A stretch of DNA of 64,000 bases, taken from Inhella crocodyli. Lineage in GTDB: Bacteria > Pseudomonadota > Gammaproteobacteria > Burkholderiales > Burkholderiaceae_C. The position numbers and the translations under genes were made by a program. This document shows positions 25,685 to 34,517 of the stretch, one piece after another. The first letter of the stretch is position 1, and every line of letters starts with the position of its first letter. Under the pieces are notes generated by a model. It was not told where the DNA came from. It saw only the letters and a program-made list of their open reading frames with translations, and made no database searches. The stretch lies in contig NZ_SACM01000001.1 of assembly GCF_004004565.1 (NCBI RefSeq), positions 1,116,001 to 1,180,000 on the forward strand, written 5' to 3'.

Positions 25685-26092
25685 ATGAGCGACTACCCCG
25701 TGAAAAAGACCGACGCCGAATGGCGCGAACAGCTCGACCGCGAGCACCCGCTGGCCTACCAGGTGGCGCGCCAGGCGGGCACGGAGCGCGCGTTCACGGG
25801 TGCGTTCTGGGACCACTGGGAGGCGGGGCACTACGTGTGCGTGGGCTGCGGCACGGCGCTGTTTGCCTCGGACACCAAGTTCGACGCCGGCTGCGGCTGG
25901 CCCAGCTACTACGAGCCCCTGGACAACGAGGTCGTGGAGCGCTTGGTCGATCACAGCCACGGCATGGTGCGGGTGGAGGTGCGCTGCAAGCGCTGCGGCA
26001 GCCACTTGGGTCATGTCTTCCCGGACGGCCCCGAACCGACGGGCGAGCGCTTCTGCATCAACTCCGTCTCCCTAAAATTCAAGCCCGACTGA
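25685..26092 (+). CDS. msrB: Peptide-methionine (R)-S-oxide reductase
   Basis: 135-residue repair enzyme reducing R-methionine sulfoxide in proteins. It has the zinc cysteines CVGCG and CKRCG, the pocket [11 protein letters not shown], the motif [11 protein letters not shown] and the catalytic Cys in [11 protein letters not shown]. No signal peptide, so cytosolic. ATG at 25685. Followed 15 bp later by yciB. Confidence 0.97.
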   Translation: MSDYPVKKTDAEWREQLDREHPLAYQVARQAGTERAFTGAFWDHWEAGHYVCVGCGTALFASDTKFDAGCGWPSYYEPLDNEVVERLVDHSHGMVRVEVRCKRCGSHLGHVFPDGPEPTGERFCINSVSLKFKPD

Positions 26093-26107
26093 GCGCTGGC
26101 CCCTGCC

Positions 26108-26734
26108 TTGAAATTCCTTCTCGACTTTTTGCCTCTGGGGCTGTTCTTTGCCGCGTTCAAGTACGGCGAGTCTCACCGCGAATGGGCGGCCAGTTGGGTG
26201 ACGGCGCAGCTGGGCTTCATGGTGTCGGGCGGGGTCATCGGCCCCCAAGAGGCCCCCACCATCCTGGCCACCCTGGTGGTGATGGGCGCGACGCTGCTGC
26301 AAGTGCTGGTGCTCAAGCTCATGCGGCAAACCATCGACCTGCTGCTGTGGGTGAGCCTGGCCCTGGTGGTCGTGCTCGGCACCCTGACCCTCTACTTCCA
26401 CAGCGAGACCTTCATCAAGTGGAAGCCCACCGGCCTGTACTGGGCCATGGCCCTGGGCTTCTGGGCCAGCCAGCGGTTCTGGGGCAAGAACCTGCTGCAC
26501 ACCGTGCTCAAGGACGTCGAGCTGCCCGACGCGATCTGGGCGCGCTTGAACGCGATGTGGATCGCCTTCTTCGCGGGCATGGGGCTGCTGAACCTGGCCG
26601 TGGCCTACGGCTTTTCCACCAGCACTTGGGCCAGCTTCAAGGTCTTCGGCGCCACCGCCTTGATGTTCGTGTTCGTGATGGCGCAGGGCCTGTACCTCTC
26701 CCGTCACCTGCCGCCCGAGGAGGCCCCGAAATGA
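26108..26734 (+). CDS. yciB: Inner membrane-spanning protein YciB (septation protein A family)
   Basis: 208-residue integral membrane protein with about five helices. The sequence MKFLLDFLPLGLFFAAFK is the family N-terminus; TLYFHSETFIKWKPTGLYW and FWGKNLLHTVL are conserved. YciB proteins take part in cell-envelope maintenance and septation. The start is TTG at 26108. Ends with an ATGA overlap into the BolA-like gene. A second YciB-like paralogue lies at 33349-33936. Confidence 0.93.
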   Translation: MKFLLDFLPLGLFFAAFKYGESHREWAASWVTAQLGFMVSGGVIGPQEAPTILATLVVMGATLLQVLVLKLMRQTIDLLLWVSLALVVVLGTLTLYFHSETFIKWKPTGLYWAMALGFWASQRFWGKNLLHTVLKDVELPDAIWARLNAMWIAFFAGMGLLNLAVAYGFSTSTWASFKVFGATALMFVFVMAQGLYLSRHLPPEEAPK

Positions 26735-26997
26735 AGGCCCGCTTGGACGAATTGGGCGCCCTATTGACCGAGTCGCTGGGCGCCACGGCGCTCGCTTGGC
26801 AGGACGACAGCCACCTGCACGCCGGGCACGCGGGGGCCCGCGAAGGGGGCCACTACCGCCTGCGGATCGTGAGCCCGCGGTTCGCCGGACTGGGCCGAGT
26901 TGCGCGCCACCGGCTCATCTATGATGCCCTCGGCCCCTTGGCCGATCGCGGCATCCATGCGTTGCAAATCGACGCGCGCAGCCCCGAAGAGCCTTGA
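26731..26997 (+). CDS. BolA family protein
   Basis: 88-residue BolA/IbaG-type protein. The segment HLHAGHAGAREGGHYRLRIVSPRFAG carries the conserved His-His-Gly pattern that pairs with monothiol glutaredoxins for iron-sulfur cluster handling, and RHRLIYDALGPLADRGIHALQI is the conserved C-terminal helix. ATG overlaps the yciB stop, so it is translationally coupled. Confidence 0.93.
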   Translation: MKARLDELGALLTESLGATALAWQDDSHLHAGHAGAREGGHYRLRIVSPRFAGLGRVARHRLIYDALGPLADRGIHALQIDARSPEEP

Positions 26998-27071
26998 CCG
27001 AATCGGTGGCGTCCTGCCACCCATTGCCACCCGCCTCCTGGCGGTCTTTCTCACCGTTTCCAGCCCTTCCG

Positions 27072-27854
27072 ATGAAATCCACCCTGCTCGCCGCCACCCT
27101 CGTCGCGGCCGCCTTTGGCGCCCAAGCGCAAAACATCGCCATCGTCAACGGCAAGCCGGTGCCCAAGGCCCGCTTCGAGACGATCATCAGCCAGATCACC
27201 AAGGGCGGTCAGCCCCGCACGCCCGAGATGGACCGCCAGGTGCGCGACGAAGTCGTGAACCGCGAGATCTTGATGCAAGAGGCCGAGCGCCGTGGCGTGC
27301 CCGCCAGCGCCGACTACCGCGCCCAGATCGAGTTGGCCCGCCAGGCCATCCTGATCCGCGAACTGCAAAACCACTACTTCAAGACCAACCCCGTGACCGA
27401 CGCCGAAGCCCAGGCCGAGTACGACAAGGTCAAGGCCGCCCAAGGTGGTCAGGAGTACCGCGCTCGCCACATCCTGGTCGAGACCGAAGACGAGGCCAAG
27501 GACATCATCGCCAAGCTGAAGCTGGGCACGAAGTTCGAAGACCTGGCCAGCAAGAGCAAGGACCCCGGCTCGGCCGCCCGCGGTGGCGACCTGGATTGGT
27601 CCAACGCCAACGCCTACGTCCCCGAGTTCAGCAAGGCCATGGTGGCCCTGAAGAAGGGCGAGATCACCGAGACGCCGGTGAAGTCGCAATTCGGCTACCA
27701 CGTCATCCGCCTGGATGACACGCGCGAAATGCAGTTCCCGGCCTTCGACGAAGTCAAGCCGCAAGTGATCGATCGCCTGAAGCAGATGAAGTGGAACGCC
27801 TTCCAGGCCTCGCTGCGCCAAGCCGCGAAGACCGACTACAAGTTCGGCCAGTAA
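27072..27854 (+). CDS. Periplasmic parvulin-type peptidyl-prolyl isomerase
   Basis: 260 residues with a signal peptide (MKSTLLAATLVAAAFGAQA) and N-terminal SurA-like helices, then a parvulin domain (YRARHILVETEDEAKDII...SQFGYHVIRLDD). Such proteins help fold outer-membrane proteins. The sequence ends with KFGQ. A rho-independent terminator follows. Start at 27072, chosen for the signal peptide. Confidence 0.95.
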   Translation: MKSTLLAATLVAAAFGAQAQNIAIVNGKPVPKARFETIISQITKGGQPRTPEMDRQVRDEVVNREILMQEAERRGVPASADYRAQIELARQAILIRELQNHYFKTNPVTDAEAQAEYDKVKAAQGGQEYRARHILVETEDEAKDIIAKLKLGTKFEDLASKSKDPGSAARGGDLDWSNANAYVPEFSKAMVALKKGEITETPVKSQFGYHVIRLDDTREMQFPAFDEVKPQVIDRLKQMKWNAFQASLRQAAKTDYKFGQ

Positions 27855-27868
27855 GTCCACCCACCGGA

Positions 27869-27904
27869 GAAGCCGCCCGAGCCCCGTGCCCGAGCGGCTT
27901 TTTT
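27869..27904 (+). terminator. Rho-independent terminator after the PpiC gene
   Basis: AAGCCGC and GCGGCTT stem (27870-27900) with a 17-base loop, then a T run. The hairpin is modest, but position and T-run fit the end of the yciB-bolA-ppiC run. Confidence 0.7.
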
Positions 27905-27905
27905 C

Positions 27906-28463
27906 ATGCCCGCTTCCAAACTCGCCCGCCGCTGGCTGCCCACGCCCGAGAACCTGGCCCAAATCAAGGGGCTGGCCTGGCTGGGGCATTACTTGGCCCC
28001 GCGCCCCTGGCTCTGGGTGGCCCACCGCCGCCGCGTGGCCATGGGCGTGGCCGTGGGCTTGGCCGTGGGGGTGATCCCCCTGCCTGTGCAAATGCTGGTG
28101 GCCGCCTTGGCCGCGGTGCTGGTGCGATGCAACGTGGCCGCGGCCGTCGCCGCAACTTGGCTGACCAACCCCTTCACGCTGGTGCCGATTTGGGGCCTGG
28201 CGTTGTGGCTTGGCAGCTGGGTGATGGACCCCAGCGGCGTGGCGGCCACCCCGGCCATGCTGGCCTTGGACTGGGCGCACCCGGGCACCTGGTGGCCGGC
28301 CTTCGTGACCTGGATCTCCGCCATGGGCCCGGCTTGGGCCGTGGGCATGCCCATGGCCGCCGTGGTGCTGGGCGGCGTGGCCTACGGGGTCACGTACTGG
28401 GCGTGGTGGGGCGTGATCCGCTTCGAACGCCGCCGCCGGCTGCGCGCCCGGGCGCGGCGCTGA
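27906..28463 (+). CDS. DUF2062 membrane protein
   Basis: 185 residues with three or four predicted helices. The motif GVAVGLAVGVIPLPVQMLVAALAAVLVRCNVAAAVAATWLTNPFT identifies DUF2062, a widely conserved inner-membrane protein family of unknown function. ATG at 27906 directly follows the terminator T-run, so it likely has its own or a weak read-through promoter. Stop shares a TGAGGCTCA palindrome with the convergent ABC gene. Confidence 0.9.
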   Translation: MPASKLARRWLPTPENLAQIKGLAWLGHYLAPRPWLWVAHRRRVAMGVAVGLAVGVIPLPVQMLVAALAAVLVRCNVAAAVAATWLTNPFTLVPIWGLALWLGSWVMDPSGVAATPAMLALDWAHPGTWWPAFVTWISAMGPAWAVGMPMAAVVLGGVAYGVTYWAWWGVIRFERRRRLRARARR

Positions 28464-28466
28464 GGC

Positions 28467-29138
28467 TCACACCAAGCGACCGGCCTCGATGCGCAGGCGG
28501 CGGTCGCAATGCGCGGCCAAGCGCTCGTCGTGCGTGACCAGCACCAGGGTCGTGCCCGCCTCGCGGTTCAACTCGTCCATCAAGGCCATCACCTGGGCCC
28601 CGGTGGCGTGGTCCAAGCTGCCCGTGGGTTCGTCGGCCAACAGCAAGGCCGGCTTCACGACGAAGGCCCGCGCCAAGGCGACGCGCTGCTGCTCGCCGCC
28701 CGACAGCACGCGCGGGCGGTGCTTCAAGCGCTCGCCCAGGCCCACCCGCTGCAGCATCACGCGGGCCTTTTCTTCGGCCTCGCGGTCGCCGCGCAATTCG
28801 AGCGGCAGCATCACGTTTTCCAGCGCAGTCAGGTTCGGCAGCAGCTGAAAGCTCTGGAACACGAAGCCCATCGTGCGCCCGCGCAGTTCGGCCCGGCCGT
28901 CCTCGTCGCGCTCGAACAGGTCCTCGCCTTGGATGCGAACGCGGCCCGCACTCGGCGTGTCCAGGCCGGCCAGCAAGCCGAGCAAGGTGCTCTTGCCCGA
29001 ACCCGACGCGCCCACGATCGCCACCGACTCCCTCGCCTGCAAGGTGAATGACAGCGAATGCAGAATCGTCAACTCGCCCGAGGCATCGCGCACGCGCTTG
29101 CTGAGGTCTTGCACATCGACGAGAGGAACTGCGGACAT
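28467..29138 (-). CDS. ABC transporter ATP-binding protein, YbbA/LolD-like
   Basis: 223-residue ATPase with Walker A GASGSGKS, Q-loop FVFQSFQLLPNL, signature LSGGEQQRVALARA, Walker B LLLADEPTG and H-loop LVTHDE. It closely resembles YbbA, which lies divergently next to tesA in E. coli. The expected YbbP-type permease is not adjacent here; downstream is a convergent DUF2062 gene. The start at 29138 overlaps the esterase start on the other strand (CATG). Confidence 0.92.
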   Translation of the reverse strand: MSAVPLVDVQDLSKRVRDASGELTILHSLSFTLQARESVAIVGASGSGKSTLLGLLAGLDTPSAGRVRIQGEDLFERDEDGRAELRGRTMGFVFQSFQLLPNLTALENVMLPLELRGDREAEEKARVMLQRVGLGERLKHRPRVLSGGEQQRVALARAFVVKPALLLADEPTGSLDHATGAQVMALMDELNREAGTTLVLVTHDERLAAHCDRRLRIEAGRLV

Positions 29139-29787
29139 GGCGGGTGGGACGAAGCGGCGGGCCTGGGTGGCGCACTGTAGCGGCGCCCTTCTGGGGCTCG
29201 GGCTCTGGGGGCATTCGCTGGCCGCCGCGCCCGCGCGAACCCTGCTGGTGGTGGGCGACAGCCTGTCGGCCGAGTACGGCATCGCCCGCGGTGCCGGCTG
29301 GGTGGCCTTGCTGTCGGCGCGGCTGCAACAACGCAAGGCCCCCTACACCGTCGTCAACGCCAGCATCAGCGGCGACACCACCGGAGGTGGGCGCGCGCGA
29401 CTGCCGGCCTTGCTGGCGCAGCACCGCCCGGCCATCGTGGTGATTGAGCTGGGGGGCAACGACGCCCTGCGCGGGCTGCCCTTGGCCCACACGCGCGACA
29501 ACCTGCGCACCATGGTCCAGGCGGCCAAGGCCGCGGGGGCCAAGGTGCTGCTGGTGGGGATGCAGGTGCCGCCGAACTACGGGGCACGCTACGGCCAGGA
29601 TTTCGCGGCCACCTTTGCCGAGGTGGCCCGCAGCGAAAAGACCGCCCTGGTGCCCTTCTTGCTGAGCGGCTTCGCGCAGCGGCCGGACGCGGAGAGCTGG
29701 TTCCAGCCCGACCGCATCCACCCGCTCGCCAAAGCCCATCCCCTGATGCTGGACGCCGTGTGGCCGGCGCTCAGCCCGCTGCTCTAG
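29137..29787 (+). CDS. tesA: TesA-like arylesterase/lysophospholipase, periplasmic
   Basis: 216-residue SGNH hydrolase. A signal-like N-terminus (GALLGLGLWGHSLAAAPA) precedes block I GDSLSAEYGI (catalytic Ser), the SGDTTGGGRARLPALL block, GGNDALRGL and the C-terminal block WFQPDRIHPLAKAH (Asp/His). Family enzymes hydrolyse thioesters and esters. The ATG at 29137 has GAGAGGA upstream, inside the start of the divergent ABC gene. Confidence 0.92.
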   Translation: MAGGTKRRAWVAHCSGALLGLGLWGHSLAAAPARTLLVVGDSLSAEYGIARGAGWVALLSARLQQRKAPYTVVNASISGDTTGGGRARLPALLAQHRPAIVVIELGGNDALRGLPLAHTRDNLRTMVQAAKAAGAKVLLVGMQVPPNYGARYGQDFAATFAEVARSEKTALVPFLLSGFAQRPDAESWFQPDRIHPLAKAHPLMLDAVWPALSPLL

Positions 29788-29794
29788 ACCCGAC

Positions 29795-31786
29795 TCAACG
29801 CTCTTGCTCGCCGCGCTTGCGCGGCACGCCATCGTCGCGCTCGCGGGCCCGCGGCGCGGGGGCCGAGGGCGCTGGCTCGGCGCGGCGCTGCGGCAGGTCC
29901 ATGCGCGGCGGGGGTTCCGCGCGACGCGGGGGCTCCATGCGCGGGGGCGGCGGCGCGGGCTGGGCCTGCGGCTGCGGTTGCACCTGCGGCGCCCGCCAGG
30001 GCATGCCTTCGTCGCGGCGCTCGGACGACGGGCGCGCGGGCGGCTCGAAGCGACGCGTCGGCACCTCGGCCTCCGGGCTGCGCTCGACCACTGGCGCGCG
30101 CCGCTCTTCGCGGGGCAGCTCGCGCGGGAACTCGCGGGGCTCGTCGCGGCGCTCGCTGCGGCGCGGCACACCGGCATCGGGCTGGCTGCGCCAAATGGGG
30201 TCGACGGTCGGGGGCGGCACGTCGCGGTCGGCCGGCGTCGGTCGCTCTTGGCGCTCCTGACGCTCTTGGCGGCGCGGCAGGCCTTGGTCGCCGCGGGCGC
30301 TCGGCTCCGGCCCACGCGTCTCGGGCGCGCTGCCACGCCAAGGCACCCCGGCATCACCGCCCCGTCCGACCGGGGCGCTCGGCTCGCCGCCGACAACCCG
30401 AGCACGCGGGGCGTCCTCGCCACGTTCCGGTCGGTTCGGACGGGCCAGCGGCAAGGTGTCGCGGCCTGGGCCCTCGGGCAGTGGCGCCAGGGCGCGCAAC
30501 GTCGCCTCGTCGCGAACGGGCACGGGGCGCGGCAGGGCCGTGCGGTTGGGACCGTCTTGGCGAACGGGCACGTCGAAGGTGCTGACGGCACCCGGCACGC
30601 TGCGGTTGTTGCCCGTCCAGCCCGGCACGGTGGGGCGGCGCACCGTCACCGGATCGGGGTCGGGGTTGATGCGGCGCACGTACTGCGGGCTGTGGCGGTA
30701 CCAGGGCTTGTAGACCTCGTACGGGGCCAGTGGGTACCAGGCCACGGGCGGGGCGGCGCGCCCCCCGATCTGGATCCCCACCTGCACGTGGCCGCTGCCC
30801 ACCCAGCCGACCAAGGCCGGGGCGAACACCGGTCGTGCCACGCGCACGGGACCCGGTGCCCAGCACCAGCGGTTGCGCCAGTACACCCAGCGCCCGTAGT
30901 GCGAGGTGGCATAGCCCCAAGGCAGGTCGTCGACCCAGGTCCAGCCCCAGTGGCGGTGCCAGGTCCAGCGACCGTAGCGGTAGGGCGCCCAGTCCACGGC
31001 CACGCGCACCGGCAGCCACAGCGGGCCGAACTCGCTGCTACTCTCCCAGCGACCGTGGGCGTCCAACTCGTCGGCACCCGTCAACTCCGGCGAGACGTAG
31101 CGGTAGGCCGGTCGGTTGGCGTATCGGTCAACGTCTTCGCGGCCGAAGCCGGCGCTGTCGACCAACCAGGCCCCGAAGTCGTCCTGGGGCATCAAGCGCT
31201 GGCGCTCGGCACGCGGCCCGTTGTCCCACCACAGTTCGGCCGTCTCGGGGGCCTGCAGCCACAAGGGGGCATCTTCCTGGCCGCGGTGGTCGAACAGCAT
31301 GCGCCCCTCGTACACCTGGCCGCGGCTGCTGCGCGCCAGCGCGTCGACGCGGTAGTCACCGGCCCGGTCGAACTGGAACCGCCCTTCCGGGGTGCGCACC
31401 CGGGTCTCGCGCGCGCCTTCGCGCGTCACCAAGCGCAAGGCCAAGGCGCCGCGGTCCAGCACCAAGTCCAGGCGCTCGTCGTCCACGCGCATCAGCTCCA
31501 ACTGGCTGCGCTCGTCCAGCCACAAGGCGTGCGGCCCGATGCGCAGGCCCACGCGGCTGTGGTGGTCCACCCGCAAGCGGTCGCCCTCGGACAGGCTCTG
31601 GTTGCGCAGCAAGGGCTGCCACTCGCGCTCGTCGGGGTCGAACCACAAGGCCTGACCCTGGATTTCCGCCACACGCAGCACGCGGGTGGGTGGGTCGGCT
31701 TGGGCGGCCATGCCCGTCAGGCACAGGACCAGCAAAAGCAGCAGTTGCAGGCCGAACCACCGGCGCAAGGGAAGGGGCAGGGTCAT
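29795..31786 (-). CDS. DUF6600 / FecR-like secreted protein with a Pro/Arg-rich tail
   Basis: 663 residues. Start at 31786 gives a signal peptide (LQLLLLLVLCLTGMAAQA). The N-terminal part resembles a FecR beta domain (VAEIQGQALWFDPDEREWQPL...LSEGDRLRVD). The centre is tryptophan/tyrosine-rich (RWTWHRHWGWTWVDDLPWGY, HYGRWVYWRNRWCW), as in DUF6600 proteins. The last ~280 residues are low-complexity Pro/Arg/Glu. Probable cell-surface or periplasmic protein; function unknown. Starts 69 bp after the def stop. Confidence 0.85.
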   Translation of the reverse strand: MTLPLPLRRWFGLQLLLLLVLCLTGMAAQADPPTRVLRVAEIQGQALWFDPDEREWQPLLRNQSLSEGDRLRVDHHSRVGLRIGPHALWLDERSQLELMRVDDERLDLVLDRGALALRLVTREGARETRVRTPEGRFQFDRAGDYRVDALARSSRGQVYEGRMLFDHRGQEDAPLWLQAPETAELWWDNGPRAERQRLMPQDDFGAWLVDSAGFGREDVDRYANRPAYRYVSPELTGADELDAHGRWESSSEFGPLWLPVRVAVDWAPYRYGRWTWHRHWGWTWVDDLPWGYATSHYGRWVYWRNRWCWAPGPVRVARPVFAPALVGWVGSGHVQVGIQIGGRAAPPVAWYPLAPYEVYKPWYRHSPQYVRRINPDPDPVTVRRPTVPGWTGNNRSVPGAVSTFDVPVRQDGPNRTALPRPVPVRDEATLRALAPLPEGPGRDTLPLARPNRPERGEDAPRARVVGGEPSAPVGRGGDAGVPWRGSAPETRGPEPSARGDQGLPRRQERQERQERPTPADRDVPPPTVDPIWRSQPDAGVPRRSERRDEPREFPRELPREERRAPVVERSPEAEVPTRRFEPPARPSSERRDEGMPWRAPQVQPQPQAQPAPPPPRMEPPRRAEPPPRMDLPQRRAEPAPSAPAPRARERDDGVPRKRGEQER

Positions 31787-31855
31787 CGCACGTCTCCGCC
31801 CCGCGGAGCCGGGGCTGGGGACGCAACGCACCAGTGGGGCCCGCGGTGGACAGGC

Positions 31856-32389
31856 TCAGTCGTCCGAGGCGTCCAGGCCTGGAAACAAGATGTCGGTGAA
31901 CCCAAAACGGCGGAAGTCCCGCACCCGCATGGGGTAGAGCACGCCGAACAGGTGGTCGCACTCGTGCTGGACCACCCGCGCATGGAAGCCCTCGGCCTCG
32001 CGCTCGATGGGGGTGCCGTTGAGCCCAAAGCCCCGGTAGCGGATGCGCGACCAACGCGGCACGACGCCGCGCAGGCCCGGCACCGACAGGCAGCCTTCCC
32101 AGCCCTCCTCCTCGGCCTCGCCCAGGGGCTCGATGACCGGGTTGATCAGCAGGGTTGGGGGCACGGGCGGCGCGTCGGGGTAGCGCGGGTTGGACTGGAA
32201 GCCGAACAGGACCACTTGCAGGTCCACCCCGACCTGCGGTGCGGCCAGGCCGGCGCCCTTAGCCGCCACCATGGTGTCGTGCAGGTCCTGAGCCAGGGCG
32301 TGCAAGGCCGGTGTGTCAAATTCGGTGACCGCTTGGGCCACGCGCAGCAGGCGCGGGTCGCCCATGCGAAGGATCTCGAGAACGGCCAT
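31856..32389 (-). CDS. def: Peptide deformylase
   Basis: 177-residue metalloenzyme removing the N-terminal formyl group from nascent proteins. It has all three motifs: [17 protein letters not shown] (metal Cys) and QHECDHLFG (two metal His and catalytic Glu). Length is normal. fmt is not adjacent, so this may be a second deformylase copy in the genome. Start at 32389 ([10 protein letters not shown]). Confidence 0.96.
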   Translation of the reverse strand: MAVLEILRMGDPRLLRVAQAVTEFDTPALHALAQDLHDTMVAAKGAGLAAPQVGVDLQVVLFGFQSNPRYPDAPPVPPTLLINPVIEPLGEAEEEGWEGCLSVPGLRGVVPRWSRIRYRGFGLNGTPIEREAEGFHARVVQHECDHLFGVLYPMRVRDFRRFGFTDILFPGLDASDD

Positions 32390-32405
32390 GGGCTATCGTG
32401 ACGGG

Positions 32406-33362
32406 ATGTTAGGACACCCCCGCATTCTTCCCGAGCACACGCAGGACCTGGGCCATGGCGTGTACGCCATCGACACCGGGTTCCAGCGCCCCCGCTTCGA
32501 CGCCGCCTACCTGGTCGTGGAAGCCGGCCGGGCCGCCTTCATCGACACGGGCACGAACTTCGCCGTGCCGCGCCTGCTGGAGGCCTTGGCCGCGGTGGGC
32601 CTGGCCCCAGAGGCGGTGGATTACGTCATCCCCACCCACGTGCACCTGGACCATGCCGGCGGCGTGGGCCTGCTGATGCGCGCCCTCCCCGGCGCCAGCC
32701 TCATTTGCCACCCGCGCGGCCTGCGGCACATGGTCGACCCCACGCAACTGTGGATCAGCGCGACCGCCGTGTACGGCGAAGAGGAAATGCGCCGCAGCTA
32801 TGGCGAGCTGGTCAATGTGCCGGCCGAGCGCGCGCGCGCCAGCGCCGACGAGATGGTGATCGAGCTGGCCGGGCGCCCGCTGCGCTTCATCGACACCCCG
32901 GGCCACGCCAAGCACCACCACTGCATCTGGGACGCGCGCAGCCGCGGCTGGTTCACCGGCGACACCTTCGGGTTGAGCTACCGGGAGTTCGACGTGGGCG
33001 GCCGCCCTTGGGCCCTGCCCACCAGCACGCCCGTCCAGTTCGAGCCCGACGCGATGAAGGCCTCGATCGCACGCCTGATGGCCACCCAGCCCGAGCGCAT
33101 GTACGTGACGCACTACGGCATGGTGCAAGACGTCCCTCGCTTGGCGGCGCTCTTGAACGCGCTGATCGACCGCATGGTGGCCGTGGCCCGCGACGCCCAG
33201 GCCGAGCGCCACGCCCGCATCAAGCGCGAGCTTCTGGCCGTGTACGCCGACAGCCTGCGCGAACACGGCTGCGCCTTCGACGAGGCCCAGGTGGCAGACC
33301 TGTTGGCCACGGACCTGGAGCTCAACGCCCAAGGCCTGGAGGTGTGGCTTGAGAAACGTTGA
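32406..33362 (+). CDS. MBL-fold metallo-hydrolase
   Basis: 318 residues with the metallo-beta-lactamase metal-binding motif THVHLDHAGG and further ligands RFIDTPGHAKHH and FTGDTFG. Glyoxalase II-like hydrolase fold; substrate unknown. ATG at 32406 (MLGHPRIL) is preferred; an in-frame ATG at 32388 would overlap the def start codon on the other strand. Ends by overlapping the next gene. Confidence 0.9.
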   Translation: MLGHPRILPEHTQDLGHGVYAIDTGFQRPRFDAAYLVVEAGRAAFIDTGTNFAVPRLLEALAAVGLAPEAVDYVIPTHVHLDHAGGVGLLMRALPGASLICHPRGLRHMVDPTQLWISATAVYGEEEMRRSYGELVNVPAERARASADEMVIELAGRPLRFIDTPGHAKHHHCIWDARSRGWFTGDTFGLSYREFDVGGRPWALPTSTPVQFEPDAMKASIARLMATQPERMYVTHYGMVQDVPRLAALLNALIDRMVAVARDAQAERHARIKRELLAVYADSLREHGCAFDEAQVADLLATDLELNAQGLEVWLEKR

Positions 33363-33936
33363 ACCGCCCGCGGTGCTGGCCGCGCGACAGGCGGCGCAGT
33401 GGCAGCGGAACAAGTGGTCCCTGTACACCGACCTGGCCTTGGGCCTGCTGTTTTTCGTGGTGGCCAAGTTCACCAACCTGACCACCGCGGCCTTGGTGGG
33501 CGCGGCGGCCGGCCTGGCCTTGGTGCTCGTGCAGCGCTTCGTGAAGGTGGACCTGCTGGGCGGGTTGGCGATGTTCGGCGTCGTGATGCTGCTCGTCTCG
33601 GCCGGCTTTTCGCTCGCCTTTCAGGACGACTGGGCGGTGAAGATGAAGAGCACGGTGTTGGGCCTGCTGACGGCCGCGCTGTTCCTCGGCGACGGCGCGC
33701 TCAACCGCGGCCGCTACTTCGGACAGCGCATGGCCCGTTACCTGATGCAGCCGGTGGACTTCCCGCGACTCAGCCTGGGCATGGGCGTCTTGGGGCTGGT
33801 GATGGCCAGCCTGAACTACGGCGTGGCCACCTGGTTCAGCACCGACCTGTGGTTGACCTACTCGACCTTCGGCGACACGGTGCTGGTGATGCTGCTGTTC
33901 TTCGCCGTGCTGCGCTTCGCGCAGCCCAGGGCCTGA
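33349..33936 (+). CDS. YciB-like septation/inner membrane protein, second copy
   Basis: 195-residue membrane protein with about five helices. KWSLYTDLALGLLFFVVAKFT and the DDWAVKMKSTVLGLLTAALFLGD region resemble septation protein family members (IspZ/YciB), more distantly than the 26108 gene. TTG start at 33349 follows GGAGG with correct spacing; GTG at 33373 is an alternative. The 5' end overlaps the 3' end of the hydrolase gene. Confidence 0.8.
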   Translation: MRNVEPPAVLAARQAAQWQRNKWSLYTDLALGLLFFVVAKFTNLTTAALVGAAAGLALVLVQRFVKVDLLGGLAMFGVVMLLVSAGFSLAFQDDWAVKMKSTVLGLLTAALFLGDGALNRGRYFGQRMARYLMQPVDFPRLSLGMGVLGLVMASLNYGVATWFSTDLWLTYSTFGDTVLVMLLFFAVLRFAQPRA

Positions 33937-33949
33937 CGGCCCCCGGACC

Positions 33950-34441
33950 TCACTCGTCCAGCAGGCTGCGCAGCATCCACGCGGTCTTTTCGTGGACGTC
34001 CATGCGCTGCGTGAGCAGGTCGCAGCTGGGCTGGTCGTTGGCCGCGTCGGCCACCGGGAACACCGAGCGCGCCGTGCGCGCGACCGCCTCGTGGCCCTGC
34101 ACCAGCAGCGCCACCATGGCGTTGGCCTTCGGCGGCTGGGCCGGGGCGTCGGGCAGGCTGCTCAGCGCGGCGAACTGCGCGTAGCTGCCGGGCGCCGGCT
34201 GGCCCAAGGAACGGATGCGTTCGGCGATCGGGTCCACGGCGTTCCACAGCTCCGTGTACTGCGCCATGAACATGGCGTGCAGCGAATTGAACTGCGGCCC
34301 GGTCACGTTCCAGTGGAAGTTGTGCGTGGTCAGGTAGAGGGTGTAGGTGTCGGCCAGCAGGCGGGACAGCCCCGCGGCGATGGCCTGCCGCGTTTTGGCG
34401 TCGATGCCGATGTCCATGGTGACGCCCTTCTTCTTGCCCAT
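33950..34441 (-). CDS. Dps/ferritin-like DNA starvation protein
   Basis: 163 residues. The helix [22 protein letters not shown] is the Dps ferroxidase helix (His, Trp) and [21 protein letters not shown] supplies the remaining Asp/Glu ligands. It stores iron and shields DNA in stress. Start at 34441 after a GGAGC site. The N-terminus [12 protein letters not shown] is short and basic, which can aid DNA binding. Confidence 0.92.
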   Translation of the reverse strand: MGKKKGVTMDIGIDAKTRQAIAAGLSRLLADTYTLYLTTHNFHWNVTGPQFNSLHAMFMAQYTELWNAVDPIAERIRSLGQPAPGSYAQFAALSSLPDAPAQPPKANAMVALLVQGHEAVARTARSVFPVADAANDQPSCDLLTQRMDVHEKTAWMLRSLLDE

Positions 34442-34517
34442 TGCGTGCTCCTGGTGTGGTCGATCCCGAAAGGCTAACGCAGTCGCGGGCCCCCGCAGGC
34501 CGCGGGGACAATGCCGC

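Noticed and set aside
29796-32401. A plus-strand frame antisense to the DUF6600 protein
   Set aside because: It exists because the opposite strand is low-complexity Pro/Arg code. No domain or start signal.
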